A stretch of 64,000 nucleotides of DNA from Bifidobacterium scardovii JCM 12489 = DSM 13734. GTDB lineage: Bacteria > Actinomycetota > Actinomycetes > Actinomycetales > Bifidobacteriaceae. Shown piece by piece: positions 38,485 through 46,957 of this stretch. A program made the translations under genes and the position numbers. The notes below the pieces were generated by a model, which saw only the letters and a list, made by a program, of their open reading frames with translations, made no database searches and was not told the DNA's origin. Positions within the stretch are counted from its first letter, which is position 1, and every line of letters starts with the position of its first letter. Location of the stretch: NCBI RefSeq assembly GCF_001042635.1, contig NZ_AP012331.1:2480001-2544000 (forward strand), read 5' to 3'.

Positions 38485-39486
38485 ATGGCCAATCACAGCA
38501 AGCGAGTGCCCACGCTGAGGTCTTTGAGCAAGCGCCAGTGGATGAAGATCACGGCGGTTGTCGCGGCCACGGGCATGCTTGCGGGTGCGGGCATCGTCTC
38601 CCGCAATTTCTATGCGGCCAGCCAGCATGCTGCCCAGTCGCAGGTCACGTCGTATTCGGCCACCGACGCCGATGCGCTGCAGGTGTCCCGTGGCGAGGCC
38701 CGTGAGTCGATGCGCGGCGCCGACAAGAACACGACCTATGTGACGGTGAAGATCAACGGCGAATCCCGCACCGTCCTCGGCTCCGATTTCACCGACGTCA
38801 AGTCCGTGCTCGACGCGGGCAACATCACGCTTGAACCCGACGATTCGGTCAGCCCGCAGCTCACCGATCCGGTGAGCGAGTCGACGGTGATCACCATCCA
38901 GCGCGCAGGCACGCAGGTGGAGACCAACGAGGAGCCGATCGCGTTCAACACCGTCAAGAAGGAGACCGATTCCCTGCCGCAGGGGCAGGAGAAGGTCGAG
39001 AACGAAGGCGAGGAAGGCGTGATGGAGACCACGAGTCTGGTCACGCGCTCCGGCGACAAGATCGTCTCCTCCAATGTGTTCACCTCATACGTGAAGAAGG
39101 CTCCGGTCGACAAGGTCATCCTCGTGGGCACCGGCAGCACGACGCCCACCGCCGCAGCGGCCAATATCGGCACGACGGTCCCGGCCGGCGACATGCAGTC
39201 GTGGGCACACGACTATCTGCTGGCGAACGGTTATTCGGAGGCGGATTTCACCGCCACCGTCTACATCATCAACCATGAATCCGGATGGCGTGTGAACGCC
39301 ACAAACGCCAGCTCCGGCGCGTATGGCCTGGCCCAGGCGCTCCCCGGCAGCAAGATGGCCTCCGTCGGCGCCGACTGGGCGACCAACTACCAGACGCAGC
39401 TCAAGTGGTTCTGGAATTACTGCGCCAGCCGCTACGGGTCGATTCAGGGCGCGTACAGCTTCTGGACGACGCATCACTGGTACTGA
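38485..39486 (+). CDS. secreted G5-domain cell-wall hydrolase (Rpf/transglycosylase-like)
   Basis: The 333-residue exported protein probably acts on peptidoglycan. The N-terminus is basic and followed by one hydrophobic segment (about residues 20-40), a signal or anchor. Next are a DUF348-like ubiquitin-fold segment (TYVTVKINGESRTVLGSDFTDVKSVLDA), a G5 domain (about 144-216) and a Thr/Ala linker. The C-terminal lysozyme-like domain has Glu265 in YIINHESGW as probable catalytic residue, with SGAYGLAQALPG. This layout is common in actinobacterial resuscitation-promoting and transglycosylase proteins. AAGGAG precedes the ATG at 38485. Confidence 0.9.
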   Translation: MANHSKRVPTLRSLSKRQWMKITAVVAATGMLAGAGIVSRNFYAASQHAAQSQVTSYSATDADALQVSRGEARESMRGADKNTTYVTVKINGESRTVLGSDFTDVKSVLDAGNITLEPDDSVSPQLTDPVSESTVITIQRAGTQVETNEEPIAFNTVKKETDSLPQGQEKVENEGEEGVMETTSLVTRSGDKIVSSNVFTSYVKKAPVDKVILVGTGSTTPTAAAANIGTTVPAGDMQSWAHDYLLANGYSEADFTATVYIINHESGWRVNATNASSGAYGLAQALPGSKMASVGADWATNYQTQLKWFWNYCASRYGSIQGAYSFWTTHHWY

Positions 39487-39508
39487 TCCACTGTCCGGCT
39501 TTCCGCTT

Positions 39509-39549
39509 GCGTGTGGGGTGTGCTTCCTTGTGGGGCACACCCCACACGC
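39509..39549 (+). terminator. terminator of the G5/transglycosylase gene
   Basis: A perfect 15-bp stem (GCGTGTGGGGTGTGC/GCACACCCCACACGC, 39509-39523 with 39535-39549) lies 22 bp after the stop. A short direct duplication (GCGTATGAGGGCTAGGG, twice at about 39548-39585) follows. Confidence 0.75.
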
Positions 39550-39612
39550 GTATGAGGGCTAGGGACTGCGTATGAGGGCTAGGGGCTATGCTTCATCAGC
39601 GCGTTTCCTTGT

Positions 39613-39750
39613 CTGGCTCCCCTCCATGAGGGGAGCTGGCCGCGAAGCGGTCTGAGGGGAGCATCACCGCGAACTCCCGAAATCAGGCCAATTCGCACTG
39701 CCTCCCCTCAGTCGGCTTCGCCGACAGCTCCCCTCATGGAGGGGAGCCAG
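39613..39750. repeat. GGCTCCC palindromic repeat, full-length copy with perfect 26-bp terminal inverted repeats
   Basis: The first 26 bases (39613-39638) are the exact reverse complement of the last 26 (39725-39750), and each end is itself a hairpin. The interior contains GCGAAGCGGTCTGAGGGG on one side and CCTCAGTCGGCTTCGCCGAC on the other. This is the most complete copy in the window and serves as the type copy. Confidence 0.9.
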
Positions 39751-39972
39751 CTAAGGAAACGAATTAATGACACAAGATACTACCAATCCTTTTCTACCAT
39801 AATTTGGATTTTGCCCCCATTGTTTTAGGGTGATTTCATTACATTTCTACCCCACCATATTCATGGCATATTTTAAAAATCGCTCTTAGTATTTATTCAG
39901 CAAAATCATGTTATATTTATTATGAATTACGACATACATGTTTTTGCATATCCATAATCAAGGAGTGAAATT
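39751..39972 (+). other. AT-rich leader/promoter region of the small-gene pair
   Basis: Sequence composition drops abruptly to AT-rich here, for example TTTCTACCATAATTTGG and repeated TTTATTCAG/TATTTATTATG tracts. No ORF is supported. AAGGAG at its end (just before 39973) is the ribosome-binding site of the next gene. No exact promoter is assigned because several TATAAT-like hexamers occur. Confidence 0.5.
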
Positions 39973-40407
39973 ATGCCGTCATTATTGCAGGGATTCGAAG
40001 AAGTCAGCCTGATCAAGCCGGTCGGCAAGACCATGATGACCGTCACCGCGACGGCCGTGAAGTTCAACAAGGCGACCGCGGCCATTCTGGGATACCCGGC
40101 ATACGCCAAGGTGCTCATCAACGACAAGACCCGGCAGATCGCGCTCACCCCGGCGACGCAGAAGGATCCCAACGCCGTCAAGTTCAGCAAGCCCGAAGAC
40201 AAGCAGACCACGTCGGTCAGCGTCAAGGACGCCACGCTGGTCGAAGCCATCATGAAGTATTTCGAGCTGGCGGAGGTCCCCGAGGACGAGGTGTCGTACC
40301 AGTCCGTCAACGGCACTGCATACCCGGACGACAAGGCCGTGATCTTCGACGCCGCCAAGGCCACCGCCGGCACCATGAAGCGCCGCGGCCGCAAAAAGGC
40401 CGCCTGA
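39973..40407 (+). CDS. small conserved-looking protein with basic C-terminus, function unknown
   Basis: The 144-residue soluble protein was not recognised. The N-terminal part (SLIKPVGKTMMTVTATAVKF, then FNKATAAILGYPAYAKVLIND) alternates strands and helices. The middle reads KFSKPEDKQTTSVSVKD, and the C-terminus ends in the basic stretch MKRRGRKKAA, which could contact nucleic acid. AAGGAGTG before the ATG and codon use like the rest of the genome support it being expressed. It has an unusually AT-rich upstream region. It lies 41 bp before the next small gene, and the two probably form one transcript that ends at the hairpin at 40741. Confidence 0.75.
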   Translation: MPSLLQGFEEVSLIKPVGKTMMTVTATAVKFNKATAAILGYPAYAKVLINDKTRQIALTPATQKDPNAVKFSKPEDKQTTSVSVKDATLVEAIMKYFELAEVPEDEVSYQSVNGTAYPDDKAVIFDAAKATAGTMKRRGRKKAA

Positions 40408-40448
40408 TCTTCATCTCTCCATGATCTGTGCATAGATAGGAATGCCTA

Positions 40449-40736
40449 ATGGATAATTCAGCTGATTACATGCTTCAGTTCTTTAACTGCGAGACGCGGG
40501 AGGAGGGGTTCAACGACAATATCTCGACCGCCTTCCTGCATATGCATGAAACCGAGGCATGCCTTAAGGACCTGATCCGTATGCAGATCAAGCATCTGGA
40601 CACGGCGGAGACGCTTATGCCCAGCATCTGGGAGAAACAGATCAAAAACATAGCCGCGCCAATGCTGACCGCACTGGTCACAGGAGGAATCGAGCAGCTC
40701 GGAGGCACTGCGTTTACGACCCTGCTGCCGTCATGA
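40449..40736 (+). CDS. small hypothetical protein
   Basis: The 95-residue protein was not recognised. It is predicted mostly helical: an acidic, amphipathic first half (NCETREEGFNDNISTAFLHMHETEACLKDLI) and a hydrophobic C-terminal helix (IAAPMLTALVTGGIEQLGG) that might associate with a membrane or partner. AGGA lies nine bases before the ATG. It follows the 144-residue gene at 41 bp and is closed by a strong terminator, so the two probably form an operon. Confidence 0.65.
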   Translation: MDNSADYMLQFFNCETREEGFNDNISTAFLHMHETEACLKDLIRMQIKHLDTAETLMPSIWEKQIKNIAAPMLTALVTGGIEQLGGTAFTTLLPS

Positions 40737-40740
40737 TTCG

Positions 40741-40784
40741 GTGTGGTTCTTTCTCCTCAGCCGGTTGAGGAGAAAGAACCACAC
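40741..40784. terminator. terminator of the small-gene pair, 19-bp perfect stem
   Basis: Perfect 19-bp arms (40741-40759 with 40766-40784) around loop GCCGGT, starting two bases after the stop. Confidence 0.85.
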
Positions 40785-40805
40785 CGTTCTGTGCTCGCAT
40801 AAAGG

Positions 40806-40938
40806 TTTCTTGGGCAGATTATTCACTTCGTAGGCAGGTCATCCCCGAAACCCTATCCGCGGAGACCAGTATTTCAGCCCTCGCGAACGATGGTCATTCA
40901 GGAGACCTGCCTACGAAGTGAATAATCTGCCTAAGAAA
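40806..40938. repeat. long-arm inverted repeat element, copy 2
   Basis: A 35-bp arm (40806-40840) is repeated inverted at 40904-40938 with one mismatch, around a 63-base centre unlike that of the copy at 12411-12534. The shared arm core is CAGATTATTCACTTCGTAGG. It lies between convergent genes, after a strong terminator. Confidence 0.8.
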
Positions 40939-40972
40939 CGGGCCGATTCCCCGTTTCAGCTCTGCAGGCCCG

Positions 40973-42112
40973 TCACTCCGGGAACGCGAAGTACTCCAGC
41001 GCCTTGCCGCTGAGATACCGCGTGCGGCGCACGATGTCGTCGATGGTCCACGAGGTCTTGTTCATGATCGTCTCCCCCTCTTCGACATCGGGAATGCTGG
41101 CGTTCAGACGGGACGATTGACGCAATCCCACAAAGTGGCCCTCGTCGGCGAAATCACGCTTCGACTCGCGGTAGGACAGCTGACCGGTATAGGGCTTCTC
41201 GTCATTGACGAACGGCCGCTGACTCAGATCGGAGTTGTACGGAGTCAGTGTCAGGTTGCCGAGCATATGCACATACTGATCCTGCAACGACGAGGCCTGT
41301 TCCGGATCCTCCGGCGAGATCTCGCGCTTCCAGTAGTCGGTCAAATCACCTTCGGGCAGAATATGCTCGATCGACCAGAACGGCTGCTTGTTTTTCGGAT
41401 TGATCTCATCCAGATTGTCCGGATGCCCCTTGTCGAACAGCTGGGGACCATCCATATTGCGCTCCAAAGCGATGAGTATGTAACGGGTCGTCTTCGCGTT
41501 CTTGTCATACACGCCCTCGTTGCTCAACGCGTTGAGGAACACGTCATCCGTGGAGCTGATGCTCTTCAGCATCGCGAGAATGGCGGAGACAATGGCTGCG
41601 CCCTTCAGATCATCATTCTTGATCGTACGGGTCATGCCCAGCATCTTCGCGCGGATATTCGAGGACTTCGGCACCAGCGTGATGTTGCGGCGCACATAGA
41701 AGCAGATCAGAGCCTGCAGCAGCGTGTGCAGCTGATCGTCGTCAAGCTCCAGTTCCCGCCGCCCGACGAACAGGGACAGCAGCAGCGGATATGCCTGGGA
41801 CGATTCCAACCGCTTGAGCGCGTCGAATTGATCATCGAACGGAGTGGTCTCGACGCTCTTTCCCGGGAACTGCGCGATCTGCGCGAATACACGCGCCCGG
41901 TCGATGAGCACACACAGATAATCGTTGCCGTCACGATATTCGTCATGGATGACATCGTCATACCGCTGCAGTGCACGTCCCTTGGTAATCGACGACGTGC
42001 CGTTGTCATGGAAGGCATCGTAGTTGTTCAGCAGGAACTGCGTGGTGACGTTGACGTCGAAATCCTCGCCGTCCGGCGAGAAAATGCCGACCAGCGACGC
42101 CCACTCCTCCAA
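40973..42112 (-). pseudogene. GmrSD-type restriction endonuclease remnant (DUF1524 part), 5'-truncated
   Basis: The ~379-codon fragment keeps the C-terminal DUF1524 HNH-like nuclease domain of GmrS/GmrD-type, modification-dependent restriction enzymes. SIEHILPEGDL and YVHMLGNLTLTPYNSDLSQRPF are the expected His-Ile-Leu-Pro and Gly-Asn-Leu-Thr motifs. The preceding helical region is present. The N-terminal DUF262 ParB-like part, with its DGQQR motif, is missing. The frame opens at a TTG near 42112, and nothing upstream encodes the missing half. Full-length family members are about 550-650 residues, so this is most likely a non-functional remnant of a defence gene. Confidence 0.75.
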
Positions 42113-42276
42113 GGTACCTTACTGCCAGCTCGAAACGCCACCCGCCATATGCTTTCCGATAGTACGCGCAGACACCGCTGACACGCTATGCGGATGGTGC
42201 TTGGCGGGTGATCGGCATACCCTCGATACCGTCTTAGTCCCCTCCCGGGGAGAACTAAAGAGAGAACGGACATGAA

Positions 42277-42320
42277 GAAAGCGCGGTACCCGCTTCACAA
42301 GAAGCAGATACCGCGCTTTC
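42277..42320 (-). terminator. terminator of the DUF4012 gene
   Basis: A 12-bp stem (GAAAGCGCGGTA/TACCGCGCTTTC, 42277-42288 with 42309-42320) enclosing an inner hairpin stands just after the stop of the minus-strand gene. Confidence 0.75.
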
Positions 42321-42341
42321 TGAGGATTCGGCCTCTACCGA

Positions 42342-44099
42342 TCAGTATTCGTACGTGATCGAGGGGTCCCCGATGGTCGGCGTCTGGTCCAGCTTGAGGT
42401 TGGCGGAACCGGCCGCCGTGGTCACGTCGTATTCGACGGTCACCGTGGTCTCCGGAGCCAGGGAGAGATCGTCCATGTACGTCATATGGTCCTTGGCCTG
42501 CACCTGCGCGAACGAGCTGCCGTTCGACGCCGACACATTGCTGATCTCACCGCCGGCCGGCGTGTAGAGGATCACGCGATTGAGCGCCACACCGCCCTTG
42601 GCATTCGCCGTGATGTATTCCGGCAGCGAGCCAGCCTCGGACGCCGGCAGGGTGTTGGTGAACGAATACGTGATGTGGTAGGTGTTGTCGCCGGTCTTCT
42701 TCACCGTCGACTTGCGCTGGATGTACCAGTCCATCTTCGAAGCCTGCATCTCGTTGAGATAGACGCCGGCCACCGGGTTCTGCGCGTCGTTGGCGATCTC
42801 GCCGGTCACGCCGGCGGTGCGCAGCACGGCCTGGTCCTCCTCGTGGAACGACCAGAAGTACAGGTGGCGCTGTTCGGCCATCTTGAGCATCGTCTTGGCG
42901 ACGGTCATGAGCTTCTGCGTGTTCATGTCGCTGAACAGATGATCGACGGCCTGCGCCGCGGTCTCGCTGAAGTACTGGTCCTGAGCCGCCGGCGTCAGCT
43001 CCTTGTACGCACCGTTGAGCAGGAACTCGGCGGTGTTCGAGCCGTTGAGCACACGGCCGTCGGACAGGGTCACGTCGCCGGTGGCGCCGATCATCGCCTG
43101 CAGGGCGACCGGGTCAAGCGACATGACGCCATCGGACGAACCGCCGAACGGCGCCGCCTGCCAGAACTTCTGCGCCATGCTTGCGACGCGAGGGAAATCC
43201 GGCGTGGATGAGATGTTGTGGACGAATTGGCCGAAGTACATGCCGCTGTAGAGTGTGCCGTCGCCTTCCTCATTGACGTCGTCCAGCGCGACGTTCGAGG
43301 GGAACTCGGCATCGGCATGGAACTCCCCCACCGTGATCTTGCCGTTGTCCGCGCTGAAGGAGCCGGCCGAGCCGACCAGACCGCCGGTGGCGCGGATCTC
43401 GGAATTCGTCTGGGCCAGCAGCACGTAGTTGCGGGCGCCGTTCGCGCCGAGGAAGTTGGGCAGCATGTTGAGCATGCCGGTCAGATTCTCGGTCATCTGC
43501 GCCAACGAGGCCATCTGCGTCTTGCCGCTCTGCAGCGCATTGTTCACCAAGCCGATCTTGGCATCGGGAAGATCCTGGATGGTCTTTGCCTGCGACTGCA
43601 CGGACTGGTTGACCGTGGTGAGCTGCTGCGCCGCGGAGATGATCGGCTCCATATTGAGCTGGCCGTCGCCGCTGGAGAGGCTGGCGCTGGTCAGCGTGGT
43701 GACAACCTTGCCCAGCTGGGGCAGCGTGGTCTGCGCGAAGTCGTCGATGGTGTCGATGGAAACCCGAGCCGTCTTCACGTCGCTGCCGACCACCGGCACC
43801 TTCTCCGCCAGCGTCCACAGACCGCCGCTGACATCCTGCTTGGCGGCGGCGGCCTCGCTCTGGATGTAGCTCACATCGGACAGCGCCTTGATCATATCGT
43901 CGGTGGAGCCGTCCTTGATGACCTTGGCCGAGTTGATGACGTTATTGAGATGCGTCTTGGCGCTCATCGCCGACTTGTAGAGCTTGAATCCGCAGAAACC
44001 GGCCGCAGCGGCGCACACGACCAGCAACAGCAGCACGACGAGCAGCGTGTTGCGGACGCGATGGGTTTTCCTGGTGATCGTACGTGCGTGTGACGGCAT
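42342..44099 (-). CDS. DUF4012 domain-containing membrane protein
   Basis: The 585-residue protein has a basic N-terminus, one transmembrane helix (about residues 17-42) and a large outside domain. NYVLLAQTNSEIRATGGLVGS with GSFSADNGKITV is the hallmark of DUF4012, a family often found beside extracellular-polysaccharide genes in Gram-positive bacteria. Its function is not known. The second half has beta-rich segments (STVKKTGDNTYHITYSFTNT). It sits 8 kb from the exopolysaccharide locus and next to another wall-anchored protein gene on the same strand. A terminator follows. Confidence 0.85.
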   Translation of the reverse strand: MPSHARTITRKTHRVRNTLLVVLLLLVVCAAAAGFCGFKLYKSAMSAKTHLNNVINSAKVIKDGSTDDMIKALSDVSYIQSEAAAAKQDVSGGLWTLAEKVPVVGSDVKTARVSIDTIDDFAQTTLPQLGKVVTTLTSASLSSGDGQLNMEPIISAAQQLTTVNQSVQSQAKTIQDLPDAKIGLVNNALQSGKTQMASLAQMTENLTGMLNMLPNFLGANGARNYVLLAQTNSEIRATGGLVGSAGSFSADNGKITVGEFHADAEFPSNVALDDVNEEGDGTLYSGMYFGQFVHNISSTPDFPRVASMAQKFWQAAPFGGSSDGVMSLDPVALQAMIGATGDVTLSDGRVLNGSNTAEFLLNGAYKELTPAAQDQYFSETAAQAVDHLFSDMNTQKLMTVAKTMLKMAEQRHLYFWSFHEEDQAVLRTAGVTGEIANDAQNPVAGVYLNEMQASKMDWYIQRKSTVKKTGDNTYHITYSFTNTLPASEAGSLPEYITANAKGGVALNRVILYTPAGGEISNVSASNGSSFAQVQAKDHMTYMDDLSLAPETTVTVEYDVTTAAGSANLKLDQTPTIGDPSITYEY

Positions 44100-44348
44100 A
44101 GGTTACTTCCTTACATTGTTATGCATATCAATACTGGCTGGTTGACCGGTCATGCCTCCACCGGACGGGCGGTCCAGCGGACCGCCCGTAGCAGTGCACG
44201 AAGTGCGCGTTGCATATGATGCCGGAGGCCGTCGGCACAGCTGCCTAGGTGGCCAGCACCGATTCTCAGGTTTACACCCGCGCTACGCTCGACCTCCGGC
44301 AGCCGAAGACAACCGCTGAAACTCCAGCAATTACCCGCCAGCTAATGA

Positions 44349-45989
44349 CTATTCAGTTTTATTGCTATCCGTTCCCGAATTGGTGTCCGTATTCGTTCCC
44401 GACCCCGTATCGGGAGTCGTCGGAGTCGTCGGTTCCGTCGGCTTGGTGTCCGGCTTGGTGTCCGGCTTGGTGTCCGAATTCGTTGGAGTCGTCGGTTCCG
44501 TCGGGGTCGTAGGTGTGGTCGGGGTCGTGGGTGTGGTCTCCGGAGTGGTCGTCGGCGTCTCCGGCTGCACGGTGGTCCCCGGGGTGGTCGTCGTCGTATC
44601 CGGCACCGTGGTGTTCGGCGCCGGCGTCACCGTGGTCTGTTGCTGCTGGGTCGCAGTCTGCTGCTGCGCGGTCAGTTCGGCGATCGACGCATTGACGTTG
44701 TCCATCGCGGTCTGCAATGTCGTGACGGCGGTCTGCAGCGACTTCTGGTCCGGATCATTCTGCTGCAGCAGCGTGTTCGCGCTGTCGATCGCGGTCTGCA
44801 GCGCGTCGCGGGTCGTCTCGTCGGCGACCATGCCCAAGCTGTTGTCGAGCGTGGTCTGCGCCTCAGTCACCTTGTCCTGCAGCGACTGCTTGGATGCGGC
44901 CTCGGTCTTGGCGGACTTGCTGTCATTGACGGACTTGACGGCCGATGTGATGGTCGAGGTGGCGCTCTTCGCCGTCTTGGCAGCCTCCTTGGCGGCCTTG
45001 GCATTGGTGGTCAGCTGCGCGGCCGACAGCGATTCCTTGCATTCGGCGGGAGCCTGCAGCGCGTTCGCGTCGCTGACCGCCTGCTTGAGGGCGGTGACCG
45101 TGGCGGCGTCGGCAACCTGATCGGAGGTCACGGACTGGACGGTCTTGGAATCGCTCAGAGCCTTGTCCAGCGCCTTTTTCGCGTCGGTGTACTGCGTGTA
45201 GGCCTTGTTGCAGGAGGACAACGCGCTGCTGTACAGCTGCCGGTCCTCACGGTTCGACCAAATGCGCCATACGAACATGCCGCATGCCACAAACACCGCA
45301 ATGGCGAGAATCACCGCCAACGTGACGACAACGGTCTTGGGGATCCCGCCACGCTCCACCGAGCGGGTCGTGGACACCGGATCGGGGGCGCCGGGATCGT
45401 CCACCGGCACGGAGCTTTGCTCGATCGCGCTGAAATCGATATCGAATGGATCGGCGTCCTTGGCCTTCGTCGCCGTCGCGGTCGCGGGAACCGTCGGGAA
45501 CAACGGCTGCCCCTCGTAGGTCGGCATGACCTCGGTCTCGGACTGGGCGGCGGCCGGATCCGGCCCGCTCACGGCCGACGCCCCGAGCGATTGCGTCTTC
45601 CTGTCCTGCAATGCGGGGAATGCCAAGTCGATGGGCTGGGTGGCGGCCTGGGCCGCTACGTTGCTTGCCGAATGGCGAGGACCGGAAGGCGCGCCGGCGT
45701 TCTCGCCGGCATCATACATTTCCGTGGGGAACGTGATCGGAGGAATATCCCAGAACGTATCGACGATATCGTGATTGGCAGCCGGGATCTCCGCGTTCAC
45801 CGGCTTGCCGGGAGGTAGCGGAACACCGTTCATCGCCGTGGTGGGCTGATCGTCAGTGAATCGCGAATCGCTTTGCTGGGCGACCCCGGATACCGGAGAC
45901 TGCACCATCGTGAGCTGATCCGCGACGCTGTCATGCGACGACGGAACCGTTGGCGTCGTATTCTTTTCCGGCTGGTCACCCGTTACCAT
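44349..45989 (-). CDS. membrane-anchored protein with coiled coil and Thr/Pro-rich wall-spanning tail
   Basis: The 546-residue protein was not recognised. Residues 1-~215 are cytoplasmic and disordered, rich in Pro, Ser and acidic residues. One transmembrane helix follows (KTVVVTLAVILAIAVFVACG). The outer part begins with a predicted helical bundle or coiled coil (about 240-430: repeats of SKTVQSVTSDQVADAATV style). It ends in a low-complexity tail of TTP, TTPT and PDTKPDTKP repeats. Such tails span the cell wall in actinobacteria. There is no LPxTG sorting motif at the end. It is adjacent and co-oriented with the DUF4012 gene, 249 bp apart. Confidence 0.8.
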   Translation of the reverse strand: MVTGDQPEKNTTPTVPSSHDSVADQLTMVQSPVSGVAQQSDSRFTDDQPTTAMNGVPLPPGKPVNAEIPAANHDIVDTFWDIPPITFPTEMYDAGENAGAPSGPRHSASNVAAQAATQPIDLAFPALQDRKTQSLGASAVSGPDPAAAQSETEVMPTYEGQPLFPTVPATATATKAKDADPFDIDFSAIEQSSVPVDDPGAPDPVSTTRSVERGGIPKTVVVTLAVILAIAVFVACGMFVWRIWSNREDRQLYSSALSSCNKAYTQYTDAKKALDKALSDSKTVQSVTSDQVADAATVTALKQAVSDANALQAPAECKESLSAAQLTTNAKAAKEAAKTAKSATSTITSAVKSVNDSKSAKTEAASKQSLQDKVTEAQTTLDNSLGMVADETTRDALQTAIDSANTLLQQNDPDQKSLQTAVTTLQTAMDNVNASIAELTAQQQTATQQQQTTVTPAPNTTVPDTTTTTPGTTVQPETPTTTPETTPTTPTTPTTPTEPTTPTNSDTKPDTKPDTKPTEPTTPTTPDTGSGTNTDTNSGTDSNKTE

Positions 45990-46090
45990 GAGCTGGCATG
46001 CACCTTTCAGCGAGTATTTCTCCTACCGCAAGCCAGTCTACTCATGCCCACGGGATAACCCAAAAGACCCCGGAAGAATACCGAATTCCT

Positions 46091-46534
46091 TTACCTTTGG
46101 TCCGGATCGCGAGCCGGCTCGGACTCGTCCAACCGGCTGATCCCCGGAGGCGGAACCAATGGAATCTTCGCGACCGGGAATTCGATCGTCCCCGCTTGCG
46201 CGATGACGGATGCGCGCAACGCCAGCCACAGGTACGAAACCAACTGCTTATATGACTTTTTTTCATGCATGTGCACCAGATACGTGCACGCCACAGCCGC
46301 AACTGGACAATCATCCCAGCTAGGCTCCTCAGAGGAATCCGACGTACCAGCAAACGCTTCTATTGCCATCTCCACCAAGCAACTTGGCAGCTCACTCTCG
46401 CCAACGGCATCTGGAGTTTTGGTTCTTACCGTCACTCCAACCCGAATACGAGCATCTGACAAGTCTGAAACGGAATAATCATTGATCTCCGCGCGCGAGG
46501 CTACAAGCCTGACACTGACCACATTCTCGTCCAC
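46091..46534 (-). CDS. SecB-like chaperone of a toxin-antitoxin-chaperone module (putative)
   Basis: The 147-residue protein starts at a GTG (46532-46534) because AAGGAG lies five bases upstream. Its C-terminal half reads LWLALRASVIAQAGTIEFPV then AKIPLVPPPG, which resembles the end of SecB (helix, short hairpin, then aromatic/proline strand). The N-terminal half alternates strands (VRLVASRAEINDYSV, RIRVGVTVRTKTP), as in SecB-like chaperones. It lies 18 bp after an HTH antitoxin-like gene that is preceded by a toxin-like remnant, the same order as the HigB1-HigA1-chaperone module of Mycobacterium tuberculosis. The family call rests on pattern and context only. Confidence 0.5.
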   Translation of the reverse strand: MDENVVSVRLVASRAEINDYSVSDLSDARIRVGVTVRTKTPDAVGESELPSCLVEMAIEAFAGTSDSSEEPSWDDCPVAAVACTYLVHMHEKKSYKQLVSYLWLALRASVIAQAGTIEFPVAKIPLVPPPGISRLDESEPARDPDQR

Positions 46535-46558
46535 GAGCACTCCTTATGTGATACGACA

Positions 46559-46957
46559 CTAATCGCGTACCGTAACCGACAGCGTATAGTCCTCGGCCAT
46601 GGATCTCCCCGAGGATGCCGGCGACATAACCGTTGTATCGGGCTCATCCATATAAAAGGCCCATTGAGCACTTTGGGAGATAAAAGCTTGGCAATCCGTA
46701 TGCAGCCTCATCATCACGGCAAGCGCATATGCACGTATCTCCGAAGCCTTAGGATCATAGTAATACTGTTCGAATGCATTAATCCGCGCCTTCGTCGTCC
46801 CTAAGAAACGCGACACCTGTTCCTGAGTAAGACCAGATTCCTTACGCCTCGACACCAAAGCATGCTTCATCCTAAGAAAATCATCATGCAGTTCGAAAGC
46901 CACTTCATCAAAATCGACAGAGGCAAAACGATCTTCGATCTCACGCTGATCCACCAT
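46559..46957 (-). CDS. helix-turn-helix (HigA-like) antitoxin with C-terminal extension
   Basis: The 132-residue protein has a Xre-type HTH at about residues 33-78: VSRRKESGLTQEQVSRFLGT, TKARINAFEQYYYDPKASE. About 50 residues follow the HTH (CQAFISQSAQWAFYMDEPD to YTLSVTVRD). In chaperone-linked antitoxins this region carries the chaperone-addiction segment; here that role is inferred. AAGGAGG before the ATG at 46955-46957 sets the start. It overlaps the end of the upstream toxin-like reading frame and is 24 bp from the SecB-like gene, counted to its GTG start. It probably represses the module's own promoter. Confidence 0.7.
   Translation of the reverse strand: MVDQREIEDRFASVDFDEVAFELHDDFLRMKHALVSRRKESGLTQEQVSRFLGTTKARINAFEQYYYDPKASEIRAYALAVMMRLHTDCQAFISQSAQWAFYMDEPDTTVMSPASSGRSMAEDYTLSVTVRD

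Noticed and set aside
39613..39750. Repeats considered as a CRISPR array
   Set aside because: The units are inverted hairpins spread over separate intergenic sites, not regularly spaced direct repeats with spacers, and no cas genes are present.
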